Shown one piece after another: positions 1 through 10,829 of a stretch of DNA of 64,000 nucleotides (its first letter is position 1; each line of letters opens with the position of its first letter). The notes beneath the pieces were generated by a model. The model had not been told where the DNA came from. It saw only the letters and a program-made list of their open reading frames with translations, and did no database searches. The position numbers and the translations under genes were made by a program. Location of the stretch: the NCBI GenBank assembly GCA_030710605.1, contig CP092863.1, positions 122,128,203-122,192,202 of the forward strand. Reading direction: 5' to 3'. Source of the DNA: Cordylochernes scorpioides (lineage: Eukaryota > Arthropoda > Arachnida > Pseudoscorpiones > Chernetidae).

Positions 1-570
1 TACCTCTTGGTATTGAAACTTTGGCTGCTTTAATAATGGTGTTTCGAAAGATATCATATTAGCCTTTTTGAAGTTCCAGAATTTTTCATAATTGAGCTAG
101 TTTTGGGGTCTTGGTGCTAATTTCTATCAAATTAGGCAAATGATCACTTCCAAAACTTTTTAATATTTGCTATTTGCATTTGTGGAAAATGTCAGGATAG
201 TAAAAACTTATATCAAGGGCTTGTGCAGTATTATAGCTTGTATGAATGATGGGTAGGATTCCCATCATTTAAGCACATGAAGGCATTGTCGTCAAATATG
301 TTTGATAGTATTTTGCCTCTTGGGTTTGGCGTAGGACATCCCCATAGTTGATGTTTGGCATTAAGGTCACCTACAATAATAGTGTTGTCTGTAAGAAATT
401 GAGCCATTGTTCCATCGTCAATAAATGTATTGTTTGGAGGGTGATACATATTGTATATGTTGATGGCTTTGTTTTGATTGAGGTAGACTTTGATACCTTG
501 GGCTTCGAGGTCTAATGTGTTTGTAATATTAACGGCTATGTCCTCATAGTACAAATTCTTGATAAAAATG
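1..570 (-). pseudogene. Jockey-like non-LTR retrotransposon endonuclease fragment
   Basis: On the minus strand this encodes part of an AP-type endonuclease of a jockey/I-like LINE, the domain that nicks target DNA. The longest intact piece (554 down to 231) contains IYNMYHPPNN, then GDLNAKHQLWG (GDxN metal/catalytic motif), then CLNDGNPTHHSY. After a frameshift near 231 the reading continues with ALDISFYYPD and the SDHLP motif (about 137-145), both typical of the C-terminal half of this domain, and runs off the window edge towards the RT. Frameshifts and stops make it a pseudogene. It points away from the RNase H fragment that follows immediately, which is explained as a twin-priming inversion. 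Family assignment rests on motif order; the exact clade is uncertain. Confidence 0.85.
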
Positions 571-1345
571 CTAGGCCACGCCCTTTAACAGCATATACAG
601 ATGGATCTTCAGACCTTACCCTGAGTAATGGAGGGGCCGGAATTAACATAATACTGCAAGATGGAACAAACATCAAAATCAAAGAAGGAGCAGGACAGAT
701 TTCGTCAAACTTCACTTGTGAACTGACAGCTATCTGGAAAGCTCTTGATTTATGCCTTAACCAACCATCCCTGCATCAAGCAGAAGGAATTTTATTATAC
801 AGCGACTCCATATCCGCTCTAGAAGCAATTCAGAAGGGCAATACTAGAATCACACAGAAAATACACTCGTTACTTACCCAACTGGAATCATTGGAGAATA
901 ACTGCATTCTACAATGGATTCCTGCCCGTGTTGAGATCGGGGTAATGAAATGGCAGATGAATTGGCAAAGGAAGCCAGAAAGCTGAGCCAAAATAAAGAA
1001 CAAATGTCAGTATTTGACGCTGAAGCTTTGGCAAAATACAAGATAATTAAACAAAAAATAAGAAAAGATCAAATATGTGAAATAAATTCTGAGAGAAAAC
1101 TGACAAAAACTATAACAAGACTTAGAACAAAACATTATAAAGGAATGAAAATACATCCAGATGGCACAAGAACCTATAGAACATGCAACAACTGTCCTGG
1201 TGTGGAACTAACACCTACCCACATATTCTCATTCCCGCAGCCTTGCAGAAAATTGACATAGACCCAGAGAAGCAGCTTTATACATCCAAGATAGTGGACA
1301 TTGCTGCTGCTGCTGTGATAGAAATGCATGGAGACATCTGAGGCT
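571..1345 (+). pseudogene. Jockey-like retrotransposon RNase H and 3' end
   Basis: Plus-strand RNase H domain from the 3' end of a jockey-type LINE ORF2. In order: YTDGSS (first Asp), CELTAIWKAL (Glu), LLYSDSISALEA (Asp), then after a one-base frameshift near 935-945 GNEMADELAKEA (last Asp). A cysteine cluster (CNNCPG) follows, and after a second frameshift near 1235 the C-terminus IVDIAAAAVIEMHGDI ends at the TGA at 1339-1341. RNase H removes the RNA strand during element copying. The 3' UTR is short and rich in aac repeats. Two frameshifts make it dead. With the inverted endonuclease to its left it forms one insertion that lacks a visible RT domain. Confidence 0.88.
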
Positions 1346-1996
1346 ATTTATTGGACACGACAAAAACAACAACGGCATTCCAGAGTAAAATAAATTATCA
1401 GAGATAGATACATATTTGTCAAATGAATTAAAATAAACATAATCGATACTGAGTGAGAGTTGAATTAAAAATATTAGAAATTTATTATCTTCGGGAACAA
1501 ACCTTATCTAAAATATCAATTTTCTTTTTGCTACATGTTTTAATTTGCATTTACCTATTTTACATATCTCTGATTGTATTTGAAAATCGTTAACCAATTC
1601 TTCATACTTTTGGCGAAGTGGTGTTTTATTAATTTGTTATTTGATATTATTAGGGTTCTTTCCTGGTATTCAAAAAGGAAAAATACGCGTCGATCAGTTA
1701 TATTTTTCAATTTATCAAACAATTTGGCCGCTGAATCTCTGATTCTGGTAGAGCGCCATCTGGCGAATAAAATTGTAACTAAAATCAATTTCGAATTTTT
1801 CATTATTTGCCATAAAAAATCCCATTGCATCCTGAATACAATGGTGTTTACCGCATTGCTCTAGCGCAAATATTCGGGGAGTTATTAATTTTTAAAGTTG
1901 TGCGGGACTTTTGGATCACCCTGTATATAAGAACCATGTTTGCATATACGTACACCGGGTAATTTATGAAATTCACAAATAAATACTTATGAAAAT
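1346..1996. other. AT-rich non-coding stretch
   Basis: No convincing gene. Open frames on both strands at about 1555-1864 mirror each other and look incidental. Around 1900-1925 there is a gggacttttggatcaccc-like end followed by TGTATATA, resembling the terminus of a decayed DNA transposon; no partner terminus was found. Confidence 0.4.
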
Positions 1997-1997
1997 T

Positions 1998-2460
1998 TAT
2001 GAAAATTCGAAACTATTATAGACGCGTATGATTCTTTTTTTTTAATTAAAAAAATTTCTCCTGCATTTACTGCGATGGAAAAAATTAATGGGAGGGCCTG
2101 GCTCATCAATGGTAAACCCTCCCAGCGGTTTCGCCAGTTTAATCTACCATGTTAAAGGCAGTAAGGACAGTATAAATTGTTTAATTTTTAAAAGAATCAT
2201 ACGCGTCTATAAAAGTTTAAAATTTCCATATAACAATTTTTATATTATGATGCATAGCGCGCCATCTGTTGAAGTTCCAAAAATGCAATATAACAGCGGT
2301 ATGGTAGATTAAACTGGCGAAACCGCTGGGAGGGTTCACCCCTGATGAGACAGGTTCTCCCTTTAATTTTTCCATTGCAGTAAGGGCAGTAGATATTGTT
2401 TAATTTTTAAAAGAATCATACGCGTCTATAATAGTTTCGAATTTCCATATAACAATATTT
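1998..2460. mobile_element. Family A palindromic MITE, two abutting copies
   Basis: Family A has long inverted arms (CGAAACTATTATAGACGCGT then an aac-rich stretch and tactgcccttactgcaatgg) around a core with GGGAGGGCCTGG...CCCTCCC, CGGTTTCGCCAG and TTAATCTACC. The terminus reads TAGCGCGCCATCTGTTAT. The first copy (1998-2245) has both arms. The second starts at the terminus near 2252 and jumps into the core, an internal deletion. No coding capacity; it is mobilised in trans by an unknown transposase or RT. Confidence 0.75.
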
Positions 2461-3097
2461 AATCAATATATTTTAGAAAATATATTTTTATTTTTTAGTA
2501 TTAAAAATGAGAACCTCAATAAAAAACATCATCAACAACAACAATAGAAATAATAAAACAATTTTTTTATACTCCGTTAAATCCTTTATTTATAAATGAA
2601 GATGAGTAGGTGAGATAAAATAAAAAATATGACAGAATAAGTTTTTTTTATTGCTGTTTTTTTTTATTCTAAATTATCTTTTAATTCAATCAGGTATTCG
2701 CTTCATCAAATTTAATTGGTCTATTATCAACAATTTATTGGGTTTTTTTCCCTTCATTTATTAAATGTTTCTTTTATAGAATGACGTCGTAGTCGTTGTG
2801 TAGAAATCTTCTCTACAGCTTTTTTATTATTACTTATTTGGCTGATTCTTTTTTAAAAGAAGAAACCTGACAGAAAAGGCTGATTCCTTTTTTGGGGGGA
2901 ATATTTCTTGGATGAAGTATTTTGTTCGCTTCAATATTTTTCTCTCTACTATAAAATAAAAGGTGAAAGTTTTTCTTATCGTTTTTTTTTAGATAAGTAA
3001 ATAAATAAAATATAGTTTTAAATAAAAAAAATCTCATAGGTGTGTATTAAACGTTTAGAAACCTAATTGTATGTTGGAATGATTAACATGCTTTATT
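2461..3097. other. AT-rich stretch, nothing recognised
   Basis: Homopolymeric A/T runs and low complexity. No motif, tRNA or family match to the rest of the window was found. Confidence 0.4.
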
Positions 3098-3372
3098 GTA
3101 TCAAAATTCGAAACTATTTTAAAGGCGTAAGATTCTTTTTGAAATTAAACAATTTCTACTGCCCTTACTGCAATGGAAAAATTAAAGGGAGGGCCTGGCT
3201 CATCAGTGGTGAACCCTCCCAGCGGTTTCGCCAGTTTAATCTACCATAATCTACTTTAATTTTTCAATTGCAGTAAGGGCAGTAGAAATTGTTTTATTTC
3301 AAAAAGAATCTTACGCCTTTAAAATAGTTTCGAATTTTGATAACAGATGGCGCGCTAGTAAATCATATTATA
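3098..3372. mobile_element. Family A palindromic MITE, best-preserved copy
   Basis: Arms of about 85 bp (3102-3185 and 3255-3340) are near-perfect inverted repeats around a loop of about 70 bp holding GGGAGGGCCTGG, a tcatcag word and CGGTTTCGCCAG. It ends in the ATGGCGCGCTAGT terminus at about 3350. Transcribed through, it would fold into a long hairpin. It serves as the reference copy for the family. Confidence 0.82.
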
Positions 3373-3674
3373 AATGCTTTATTGTGTGTCAACGTAAATA
3401 ATTTATAATTTTTCTCCAATTAATACAATGTTATAGCATTATAAAGCACAATTTGTATTATATCTACAAGCTAATAAGGCGTTTTCGTGAAAATCAACGC
3501 TTAGTTGTTATATCGGTGCTTAAAATGCTTAGTTTTTATTTGTCACAAGTTGTCTTACAGCTATGGCATCTTGCAGAAAGGATAAAACGTTTTCTATGAA
3601 TATTTAAGAAATAAAAGCACCTTGTGAGTAAATAGAATTCTACAATTGCTTTCTATATGAGTAGAGAGCATTAT

Positions 3675-4032
3675 ACATATGAACCTGTATTTACATATAA
3701 ACCTGTATTTACACATATTCCTGTATTTACATATATTCCTGTATTTACATATATTCCTGTATTTACATATATTCCTGTATTTACATATAAACCTGTATTT
3801 ACATATATTCCTGTATTTACATATATTCCTGTATTTTTATAATTCCTGTATTTACATATATTCCTGTATTTACATATATACTTGTATTTACATATATACC
3901 TGTATTTACATATATACCTGTATTATACATATAAACCTGTATTTACAAATATACCTGTATTTACATATATACCTGTATTTACATATATACCTGTATTTAC
4001 ATATATACTTGTATTTACAAATATACTTGTGT
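3675..4032. repeat. 18-bp minisatellite
   Basis: About 20 tandem copies of an 18-bp unit, ttacatatattcctgtat, with variants (cct/act/aaacct). Because 18 is a multiple of 3 the array stays open in more than one frame and yields 6-residue peptide repeats (for example LYLHIF). With no start context, splice signals or biased substitutions I read these as non-coding. Confidence 0.92.
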
Positions 4033-5160
4033 GGGCGTGTGATTACCCTAAGTAGGCTCCACCAACGTGTCCTTTAGCTTGGACGGCCAATAAACACTTA
4101 ATAAGGTGTCTCTCTAATTTGTGCTCTCTTCCCTTCTCTCTCTACTAAATGTAATAATAATAATTGGGTAATTAAGTTAAATCTTGGCACTAAATTTCCT
4201 TTTAACAACACGGAGTGAAACAAATGTTTGGAGTTCCAATTTGTAAAAGGGACGACCCATCCCCAAAATCTTTAATCCAATTACTAGAATCTGTTACAAG
4301 AGTAAATATGCAAGCAAGTTGACTCAATTTCCTTGTGCAACTTTCCTTCCTTGGCGTCTGCCATTGGAAATAGTTATGATAATTAGTGCCCCAGTCGAGA
4401 TGAGGTTAAATCAATAAACTGCTAGGTAATATTCGTTTCTGTTTGTCTTCCTTATTATCATCATTTGGAAAAAGATTACTAGTGGGTCTGGGAACAAAAC
4501 TGAATTCGATTTGCATATCTGAAGACCGAACCAATTTCCATATCTACCGAGTCAATACACTCATGCACCAAGAAAATTTTACGTATCTCCTATTCAAAAC
4601 GAACTATCGAATTTTAACAAACAAGGTTGATGGTAATAATAAGAGAATTGTGTAGAAATATGAATAAAATATTATAATCAGATATTCAACTATATAAATT
4701 TGATATGGGATTTGTGTACCTATAATTTATCCATACATTTGATCACCCATAAATATTTTCATATTTGCATATTGCCAAGCTAGATATATGAAAATAATAA
4801 TCCTATTTTAATATAAAGGAGAAACCCAACAATTCAATTTACATTTTCAATATCACATTCCAGCAATAATAAATAATACCATAGATAGTTCAAATCTGAA
4901 AAATAAAAGAAACAGATATTACTTCATATGCAAATATTTCATAATTGGTATGTTATGCAACTTTATATAATAAGTATATTTTTAAAATATATATATATAT
5001 ATAATACATATTATATATACATTATTTTAATAAAATAAAATTGAATTAGTTTTTTTTTTCTAAGTATAAAATCGAAATGCAAAAAAGTAGTCCAAGCGAA
5101 CAAAATAGAGAAAAACTAAAAAAAAAACAATTACAGGAGATATCTAATTCTCAATCACAG
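4033..5160. other. Apparently single-copy AT-rich sequence
   Basis: 4180-4420 is less AT-rich and not repeated elsewhere in the window. It has several ATTA/TAAT and CCAAT-like words and could be conserved non-coding DNA, but nothing proves it. An (AT)n microsatellite lies at about 4988-5003. Confidence 0.35.
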
Positions 5161-5480
5161 GGTTGCCGCCCAGTTTTTACGTGCTATCGAGAACATGTAC
5201 GCAGAGTTCCTAGCTCTAGGAAAAAAAGATAGAGGAAAAAAGAAAAGAAAAACAAGCTAAGCCTTTCCGAAGCAGACGACCAAAAAAAACAACCTTCTGA
5301 GGTGTGAGAGAAGCGTGAAACTATATTATTTATAATAAACGGAGAGTACCTTCTGCCCCATAATTCTGGGACTTGGCCCGTTGCCAGGGTAGTGACATTT
5401 CGTCTGCTCACTTCCGTTCGGAAGCCTAATCAAATAATAAAAGCGCGCCATTTTTTTTCCCCGCTCGCCATGTTTGAGGA
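5161..5480. promoter_or_regulatory. CpG-containing island with two CAGACGA words
   Basis: A GC-richer patch in AT-rich surroundings with gttgccagg, GCAGACGACC (about 5274), TCGTCTGC (about 5401) and GCGCGCC (about 5446). It resembles other non-repeat patches in the window carrying the same CAGACGA word. Whether it is a promoter is inference. Confidence 0.25.
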
Positions 5481-5944
5481 AGCTCCGGGCGATCCAGATT
5501 AATATTCAAAAAGTAATAAATCAATTTTACAACTCTGGGAATTGCCCTGACTTTTGCGCGATCGGAATTTCGTTTATTTTTCCCTTAAGTGTTTTGGATA
5601 TTAACTTTTTGGAAAATTGGTGCCCAATATTTTTCTTTGATCGAACTACTTTAGATAAGATGTAAATAAGTTTAAAGAGAATTTGCATTCTTCGAGCTTT
5701 AGGCTATCTATTTAAAGTTATTTACCAACTATATCCCCTCGATACTAAAAAGTTACCCGTCGAGAGTAAATGAGAAATTATGTGTTATGCCAACATCTTA
5801 ACACATTATAATATGATTCTATTTACATATATACCATTTGATAACTACTAGGGTGGAATATCTCGACATCACTCGAGGGGATAGGTTATGTAAAATACTG
5901 TTCAGAAAATAGAGATATCTATATTTAAATATTTAGATAAAAAA
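5481..5944. other. Non-coding, nothing recognised
   Basis: The 63-residue frame at 5474-5665 has AT-driven composition and no family signature. Confidence 0.35.
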
Positions 5945-6040
5945 TACCATATATTGGATTGAAAAAAATATATATTTTTGTCAATATTTCGGTTAGCTGA
6001 AAGCCAACCTTTGTCAAGGCAACGCAAGATAAAATAGTTT
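5945..6040 (-). mobile_element. Family E repeat with decayed hammerhead-like core
   Basis: Contains tatttcggttagctg...gccaacctttgtcaagg. Read on the minus strand this is UUGACAAAGG-UU-loop-AACCGAAA, a hammerhead-like arrangement with C3 changed to U and G8 to A. Other copies lie at 14200, 36905, 45655, 46795, 51625 and 56055. Confidence 0.55.
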
Positions 6041-6044
6041 ATTT

Positions 6045-6240
6045 CATTGCTTGCACCACGCTGATGAGGGCCAATAGCCCGAAACGCGTCCGTGGTTAGC
6101 TTTTCATGATTAATCAAGAATGGGTATTTGGCCAATTCTGGAATAATTAGAAATCAACGAGAATAGTTGATATTTATTCCGATAGATGGCGCAAGCCATC
6201 AGCAACTTTCAGTTGCACGATATGGAGATGCCTTTTTTCC
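6045..6240 (+). mobile_element. Family B short retroelement with 5' hammerhead
   Basis: About 190 bp: a hammerhead core, then gcttttcatgattaatcaag, then an AATTCTGGAATAATT block, then ATTCCGATAGATGGCGC / GCCATCAGCAAC, ending in GATGCC followed by a T run. Other copies lie at 10.1, 28.6, 43.0, 44.6, 44.9, 46.5 and 50.8 kb. It has no ORF. The T-run end shared with families C and E suggests recognition by a common reverse transcriptase (inference). Confidence 0.75.
6056..6095 (+). ncRNA. Hammerhead ribozyme (type I layout, palindromic stem III)
   Basis: All invariant parts are present: stem I 5' strand CCACG (6056-6060), CTGATGA (6061-6067), stem II GGGC/GCCC with loop CAATA (6068-6080), GAAA (6081-6084), then ACGCGT and C. 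Stem I 3' strand CGTGG follows (6091-6095) and pairs perfectly with CCACG. The predicted cut is after C6090, in a GUC context. Stem III (ACGCGU) is self-complementary, so it pairs best between two molecules or tandem copies, as known for retrozymes and satellite hammerheads. It would self-cleave the transcript and define an RNA end. Not tested; it is the best-preserved copy here. Confidence 0.82.
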
Positions 6241-6269
6241 CAGTTTATTTCATGTTTTTGTAATTCCAT

Positions 6270-6490
6270 ATATGCAACTCTACAGACCTATAAGCTTATG
6301 TCCATAGGTTCCCTAAACACCCCTAACTTGCCTTCCATAGTAAATACAGGGTATATAACAAAACCAATCCAATACAATAGTAGAGCGGTCTGGAGATTAA
6401 TTTGGTGATCGCTGAGAGGGTTCACTACACCATTGATGAGTCAAGCCCTCTCATATAGTAATTTTTATAAATGCAGTAATATTTGTTAGA
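6270..6490. mobile_element. Diverged family A relic
   Basis: Keeps ataagcttatgtccat, the gagagggttca...gatgagtcaagccctc core and aatgcagtaat, all diverged from the 3.1-kb copy. Confidence 0.5.
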
Positions 6491-6599
6491 GATAATATAT
6501 AATAAGAAACATGTTGTGAATTTACCCCCCATATAATAATTACAAATTAATATAATGTATGTTACCCAACAAAAACAGATTTCGTCAAATATACTCGTA

Positions 6600-7025
6600 T
6601 GATCATAAAATATGCATATATTACCTATAAACCTAGTTTCCCCCTAATTACATATGGGTAAAAAAATAGATATAAAAAGAGGAGAAAGAAGCTCTCTAAC
6701 CCGGGAAGTATGACGTATATATTGCAGTAAAAACAGCTTTCAGTCACATAAATGTTCACCAAATATGCATATATTACATATAAACCTAGTATCCCCCCCT
6801 AATTGCATATAGGTAAAAAAATAGATAGAAAAAGAGGAGAAAGAAGCCCTCTAACCCGGGAAGTATGACGTATATATTGCAGTAAAAAAGAGCTTTCAGT
6901 CACATAAATGTTCACCAAATATGCATATATTACATATAAACCTAGTTTTCCCCTAATTACATATAGGTAAAAAAGATGGCTTTCAAACTAGATATAAAAA
7001 GAGGAAGCACCCGGGAAGTATTGGG
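6600..7025. repeat. About 155-bp tandem repeat, 2.7 units
   Basis: Units start at ATGCATATATTAC (6612, 6765, 6921). Each carries aacctagtt, cccctaatt, aagaggagaaagaag, acccgggaagta and ttcagtcacataaatg. The third is truncated and shifts into the next array. Confidence 0.85.
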
Positions 7026-7189
7026 AGTGATCGGTCTAATTAGTTGAGAGTCCGTGGTTAAACAAAGTCCAGATCCCCCATTCATCTTGCCTCTCGCTCC
7101 ATTTCATCAGAGGCGCTCCAATAAAGTGGCAGCCCCCCCACCGTTGATTGGATGGATGGGCTGGGTCGATTCTCCACACTGTACCAGCC

Positions 7190-8641
7190 TTGGTTCAGAA
7201 AGCAGCTTTCCTTACCGCTATGTCTGGTTGAAGCATAAGATGTCTAGTATAGGATGTATTGCGAAAGTATTGGGTGTTATCTGAATATATAAGGATTCAA
7301 CTAGGAAATTTTCTCTTCTTTTGGTTCAGAATGCAGCTTTCCTGACCGCTATGTCTGGTTGAAGCATGTCTAGTATAGGATGTATTGCGAAAGTCCTGGA
7401 TTATCTATAAAATTATCTTTCTTAGTAGAGAACGCAGACTTCCTATCTACCTTGTTTATTCTGCCTTGTTGAAAGCATAAAGTTCGAGTCTAAGGAAAGA
7501 TCTACTAGTTTATATGTATCTACATGAAGATTTACTTAGCTTAGAATGTAGCTTTCCTGTCGACTATGTCTGGTTGAAGCATAAGATACATAGTATAGGA
7601 TGTATTCCGAAAGTTCTGGGTGTTATCTGAATATAAAAGGATTCAACTAGGAAAATTTCTCTTCTCTTAGTTCAGAATGTAGCTTTCCTACCCGCTATGC
7701 CATGTTGAAGCAAAAAGTGCCAATTTGAGGAAAGATTGCAAAAGCACTGAGTCATTTTAAAATATAAGGATTTAACTAGGAAATTTCTCTTAATTCAGAA
7801 GGCAGATTTCTGTCTACTAGGTCTGGTTGAAGCATAAGAGGCCGATCTGAAAATGAATTACGTAGGTCCTGGCTTAGCTGAATATATAAGGATTTAGCAA
7901 GGAAATTTCTCTTTTCTTAGTTAAGAATGATACTTTCCTGTCCACAATGACTTGTTGAAGCATAAGCTTCCTGGAAGAGAATGAATTAAGAATTGGTTCA
8001 GAACGCAGATTTCCTGTCATCTATTCCTAGTTGAACATAAGATGCCGATCTGAGAAGGTATTGCGAAAGTTCTAAGTGATCTGAATATATAAGAATTTAG
8101 CAAGGAAATTTATCTTAATTTAGTTCAGAACGCAGCTTTCCTGTTCACTATGTCTGATCGAGCATAAGCTCTGCCTAGTAGAGGATGGATTTAGAAAGTC
8201 CTGGGTTAACTGAATATATAAGGATTTAACCAAGAAATTTCTCATTTCTTATTGTAGAATACAGCTTTTTCTCTATTCCTGGTTGAAGTATAAAGTGCCG
8301 ATCTATAGATGGATTGCAAATTTACTAGGTTATCTCTATATACATTAATGTTATTTAAGGCATTTCTTGGTTTAGAATGCAGATTTCCTGACCACTCTGT
8401 CTTGTTGAAGCACAAATTGCCGATTTGAGGAAAGATTGCGATAGTCCTATGTTATCTGTATATACATGGATGTTAACTAAGCCATTTCCTAGTTCAGAAA
8501 GTAGATTTTGTACCCACTATGTCTTGTTGAAGCATAAAGAGCCTATCTGGATATACCTTAATGTTATTTAAGACATTTCTTGGTTTAGAATGCAGATTTC
8601 TTGTCCACACGGCTTGGTTGAATCATAAAGTGCCTATTTGA
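7190..8641. repeat. Degenerate satellite of about 125 bp, about 12 units
   Basis: Recurring words ttcagaatgcagctttcctg, tatgtctggttgaagcataa and tgccgatctgagg occur roughly every 120-130 bp (for example 7194, 7325, 7550, 7672, 7999, 8123, 8371, 8585). Units differ by many substitutions and indels, so the array is old. The preceding 7050-7190 is GC-richer, not repeated elsewhere in the window, and of unknown nature. Confidence 0.82.
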
Positions 8642-9260
8642 GAAATTTTTCACAATGTTTTCTTTGCGATGCTCTTTCTGCTCATTCGTTAAGAGATGTG
8701 GGACAAATTTATCCGGGAATCGTTTAAGATGCAGATCATTCTTTATGATGGTTTGGCATGTTCCAAAAGAGATATCCAAGTCTTCTGATAGCTCTCTGAT
8801 AGTTATTCTTTGGATTTCTTTGATCGATGACTTCATTTTGAGTGCATTTTCGGGGTTTCTTATCGATAAAGGTCTGCCAGTGTGTAGATAATCCTTGGCG
8901 CTTGTTCGACCAGCTTTAAATCGAGCAAACCATTCAAATGTCTTCGATTGTGATAGGGCATCTTCTTTAAAAGCCTGCTTCAACATTTGAAATGATTCGG
9001 AAGCTGCTTTCCCTAATTTAAAGCAAAACTTTATGCAGAATCGCTGTTTTTCAATACAGTCCATACTGAAGTTAGAAAAATTTCTGATATACTCGAGCTT
9101 ATAAATTCGAAAAGACGTTAGCACGTGCGTCTCTGTGATCAATTATTTTTCTACGTGTGGATAAATGTTTTATCTGATAAGGTCCTTATAAAATTATTTC
9201 ATTATTTTGAATATTTTACGCGATCCAGTCTCATTCCTGGAAATTATTGATCACACGTTG
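8642..9260 (-). pseudogene. Mariner-like transposase N-terminal half
   Basis: Starting at the ATG at 9064 the minus strand encodes the paired helix-turn-helix DNA-binding region of a mariner (Mos1-like) transposase: RFCIKFCFKLGKAASESFQML, ALSQSKTFEWFARFKAGRTS, GRPLSI, then ITIRELSEDLDISFGTCQTII and LTNEQKEHRKENI. The catalytic half is absent: at about 8642 the sequence changes abruptly into the 125-bp satellite, and the remaining open codons are satellite. The 5' end probably lies at the TA at 9261-9262 (gtgtgatcaataattt end). It cannot encode an active enzyme; a DNA-binding fragment could in principle act as a competitor, but there is no sign of selection. Confidence 0.88.
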
Positions 9261-9262
9261 TA

Positions 9263-10079
9263 TATTATAAATTTATCATAAGATTTGTGGACAGACAGAT
9301 ATGTAAGCAAGTTAAATATATATATGAGAGCTTTATAAACTAAGAAAAACCTTACATTCTATATTATTTATATATATATACTAAAAAAAGTTACAAAACA
9401 ACAAAAAAAGAGGTAGATCAGGGTGATAAAAAAGCACGCTGTCCTTCGTTCTATATAAAGTTTGATCAAGGTAAATTTGATTAGGCAGTTCCTAGTTTTG
9501 TTTCTTGGCCAGTTAATCACAGCTCCTGCCTCAGGCGTCCCCTGCCATCTATAATAAGTTAAATTTTTTCTCTATATTCCAGACACACTCTCTCTCGCAC
9601 AAATTTATATATATTTACATATTAGATAAAACTCACGTTACACATATGCAACTTTATTTATTTATTTATTTTTATTATCGTATTTAGAGTTCCATTTTAA
9701 TGAAGATCATTTGTATATCGTTTTTTAAAAATATTTTATCTTTTATTAAATTTATTTTGTTATTTTTCTAATAAAAGAGATAAAACTTTGTAGAAATATT
9801 CATATTTATTCCAAACAATATTTAATATATATATTTTGTTAATTACAATATAAATAACAAAAGATATAAACTCTTTTACAGTTAGGTTCTTTGTTAAATA
9901 ATATAAGCGATCTTTTTCGAGCTCTCGATCTTTAACAAGCAAAAGATATTAAGACTAAGAATGATTTCGTTAGGAAATGATATATTTATTTTCCGGATTG
10001 CTTATATGGAATTATTAAAAGTTTGTTTTAAAAACTAGATCTTCCAAAAGGCTTATGACTATTTAAAATAAATCCATCT
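9263..10079. other. AT-rich non-coding
   Basis: Mostly A/T with short runs such as tttatttattta. One GC-richer patch (9490-9550) is unexplained. Confidence 0.35.
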
Positions 10080-10160
10080 CTTGTTCGTGCAAATTAAAAG
10101 TTGCTGATGGCTGGCGCCATCTATCGGAATAAATATTAACTAATCGTTGTTTTTTTTTTT
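10080..10160 (-). mobile_element. Family B relic
   Basis: Retains GTTGCTGATGG and CGCCATCTATCGGAATAAATA; the hammerhead part is missing. Confidence 0.55.
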
Positions 10161-10601
10161 ATTTCACACGATCAGGAGATGTCTTACACTTTATTTTGCA
10201 ATCATATCTCAGTACAATTTGACCATTCTACTCATTTTTCTTATAAACAATCCGTTTCTATATTTCGATCAAACTGGGCGATCTTTCAAGCCAAAAATGT
10301 TCTTCTTCATTTCCCCCTAATACGATAAAACAGTGCTTAAAGAAATTCACCATATTTACATATCTACCTAATAGAGTTACATATATCTGGTTGAAATTTA
10401 TTTAAAACCTATTTAAAACTGAAAAATAGGATAGCATTTTGGCTTTTTGGCTAGCATTAAAGCTCGCCTAATTTTTATGGAAATAAGGGAACAAATAGCT
10501 TTATGTCCTTTTTTAAATAGCATTAGGGATTCAAGTTTTTATATGAAAATATGGATTAACTTTGATATGCGTATCAAATTATCTATTTTTACTGAATTTC
10601 T
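10161..10601. other. AT-rich, nothing recognised
   Basis: A 60-codon plus frame (10447-10629) runs into the SINE and looks incidental. Confidence 0.35.
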
Positions 10602-10747
10602 GGGGGGGTTCGGTGGAAGGATGATCTAAACCGTTGGTTTTCGACCGCTACAAACCGGGTTCGATTCCCGCATTGGGCACTTTTTTCTTATTAAAAAAAA
10701 TTCTCCAATGACCCCCGATTCTTGCAAGAGTCCAACCCCATCAGAAG
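10602..10747 (+). mobile_element. tRNA-derived SINE, 3'-truncated
   Basis: Head with tRNA features: GGTGGAAGGATGATCTAAACC (A-box region), an anticodon-arm-like ggttttcgacc, and a B box GGTTCGATTCC at about 10658, then gcattgggcac and a T run. This family has about nine copies here (16.4, 19.1, 20.6, 22.5, 22.85, 30.5, 38.0 and 54.0 kb). Full length is about 300 bp, with a tail ending tgataatcatgg...cacgtgtactt. Here the body stops where divergent satellite-flank sequence begins. The head looks tRNA-Glu-like but is too diverged to be certain. Confidence 0.82.
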
Positions 10748-10829
10748 TGAATTTCTGTGACAGTTACCTTGTTAAAGACTGTCTTGTCGACATGTTGTAA
10801 TTTAGCATTTCCGTCTAAATATAAATATT

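Noticed and set aside
1555-1864. Mirror open frames on both strands
   Set aside because: Each is the complement of the other and neither has protein-like composition or family motifs.
3657-4032. CRISPR-like regular repeats
   Set aside because: No unique spacers; units are contiguous tandem repeats and the genome is eukaryotic.
3657-4077. Overlapping frames encoding PVFTYI or LYLHIF repeats
   Set aside because: By-product of an 18-bp minisatellite; open in two frames at once, as expected for a unit divisible by three.
4200-4320. Short plus frame starting MFGVPICKRDD as a RhoGAP-like exon
   Set aside because: Only 32 codons; FGVP alone is too weak and no splice signals support it.
7054-7284. 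76-codon plus frame in a GC-richer patch
   Set aside because: Its second half is the 125-bp satellite, and the first half has no recognisable features.
10602-10690. Functional tRNA gene at the SINE head
   Set aside because: Has a B box, but the acceptor and D arms do not fold, and the same head recurs in several dispersed copies with a common 3' body.
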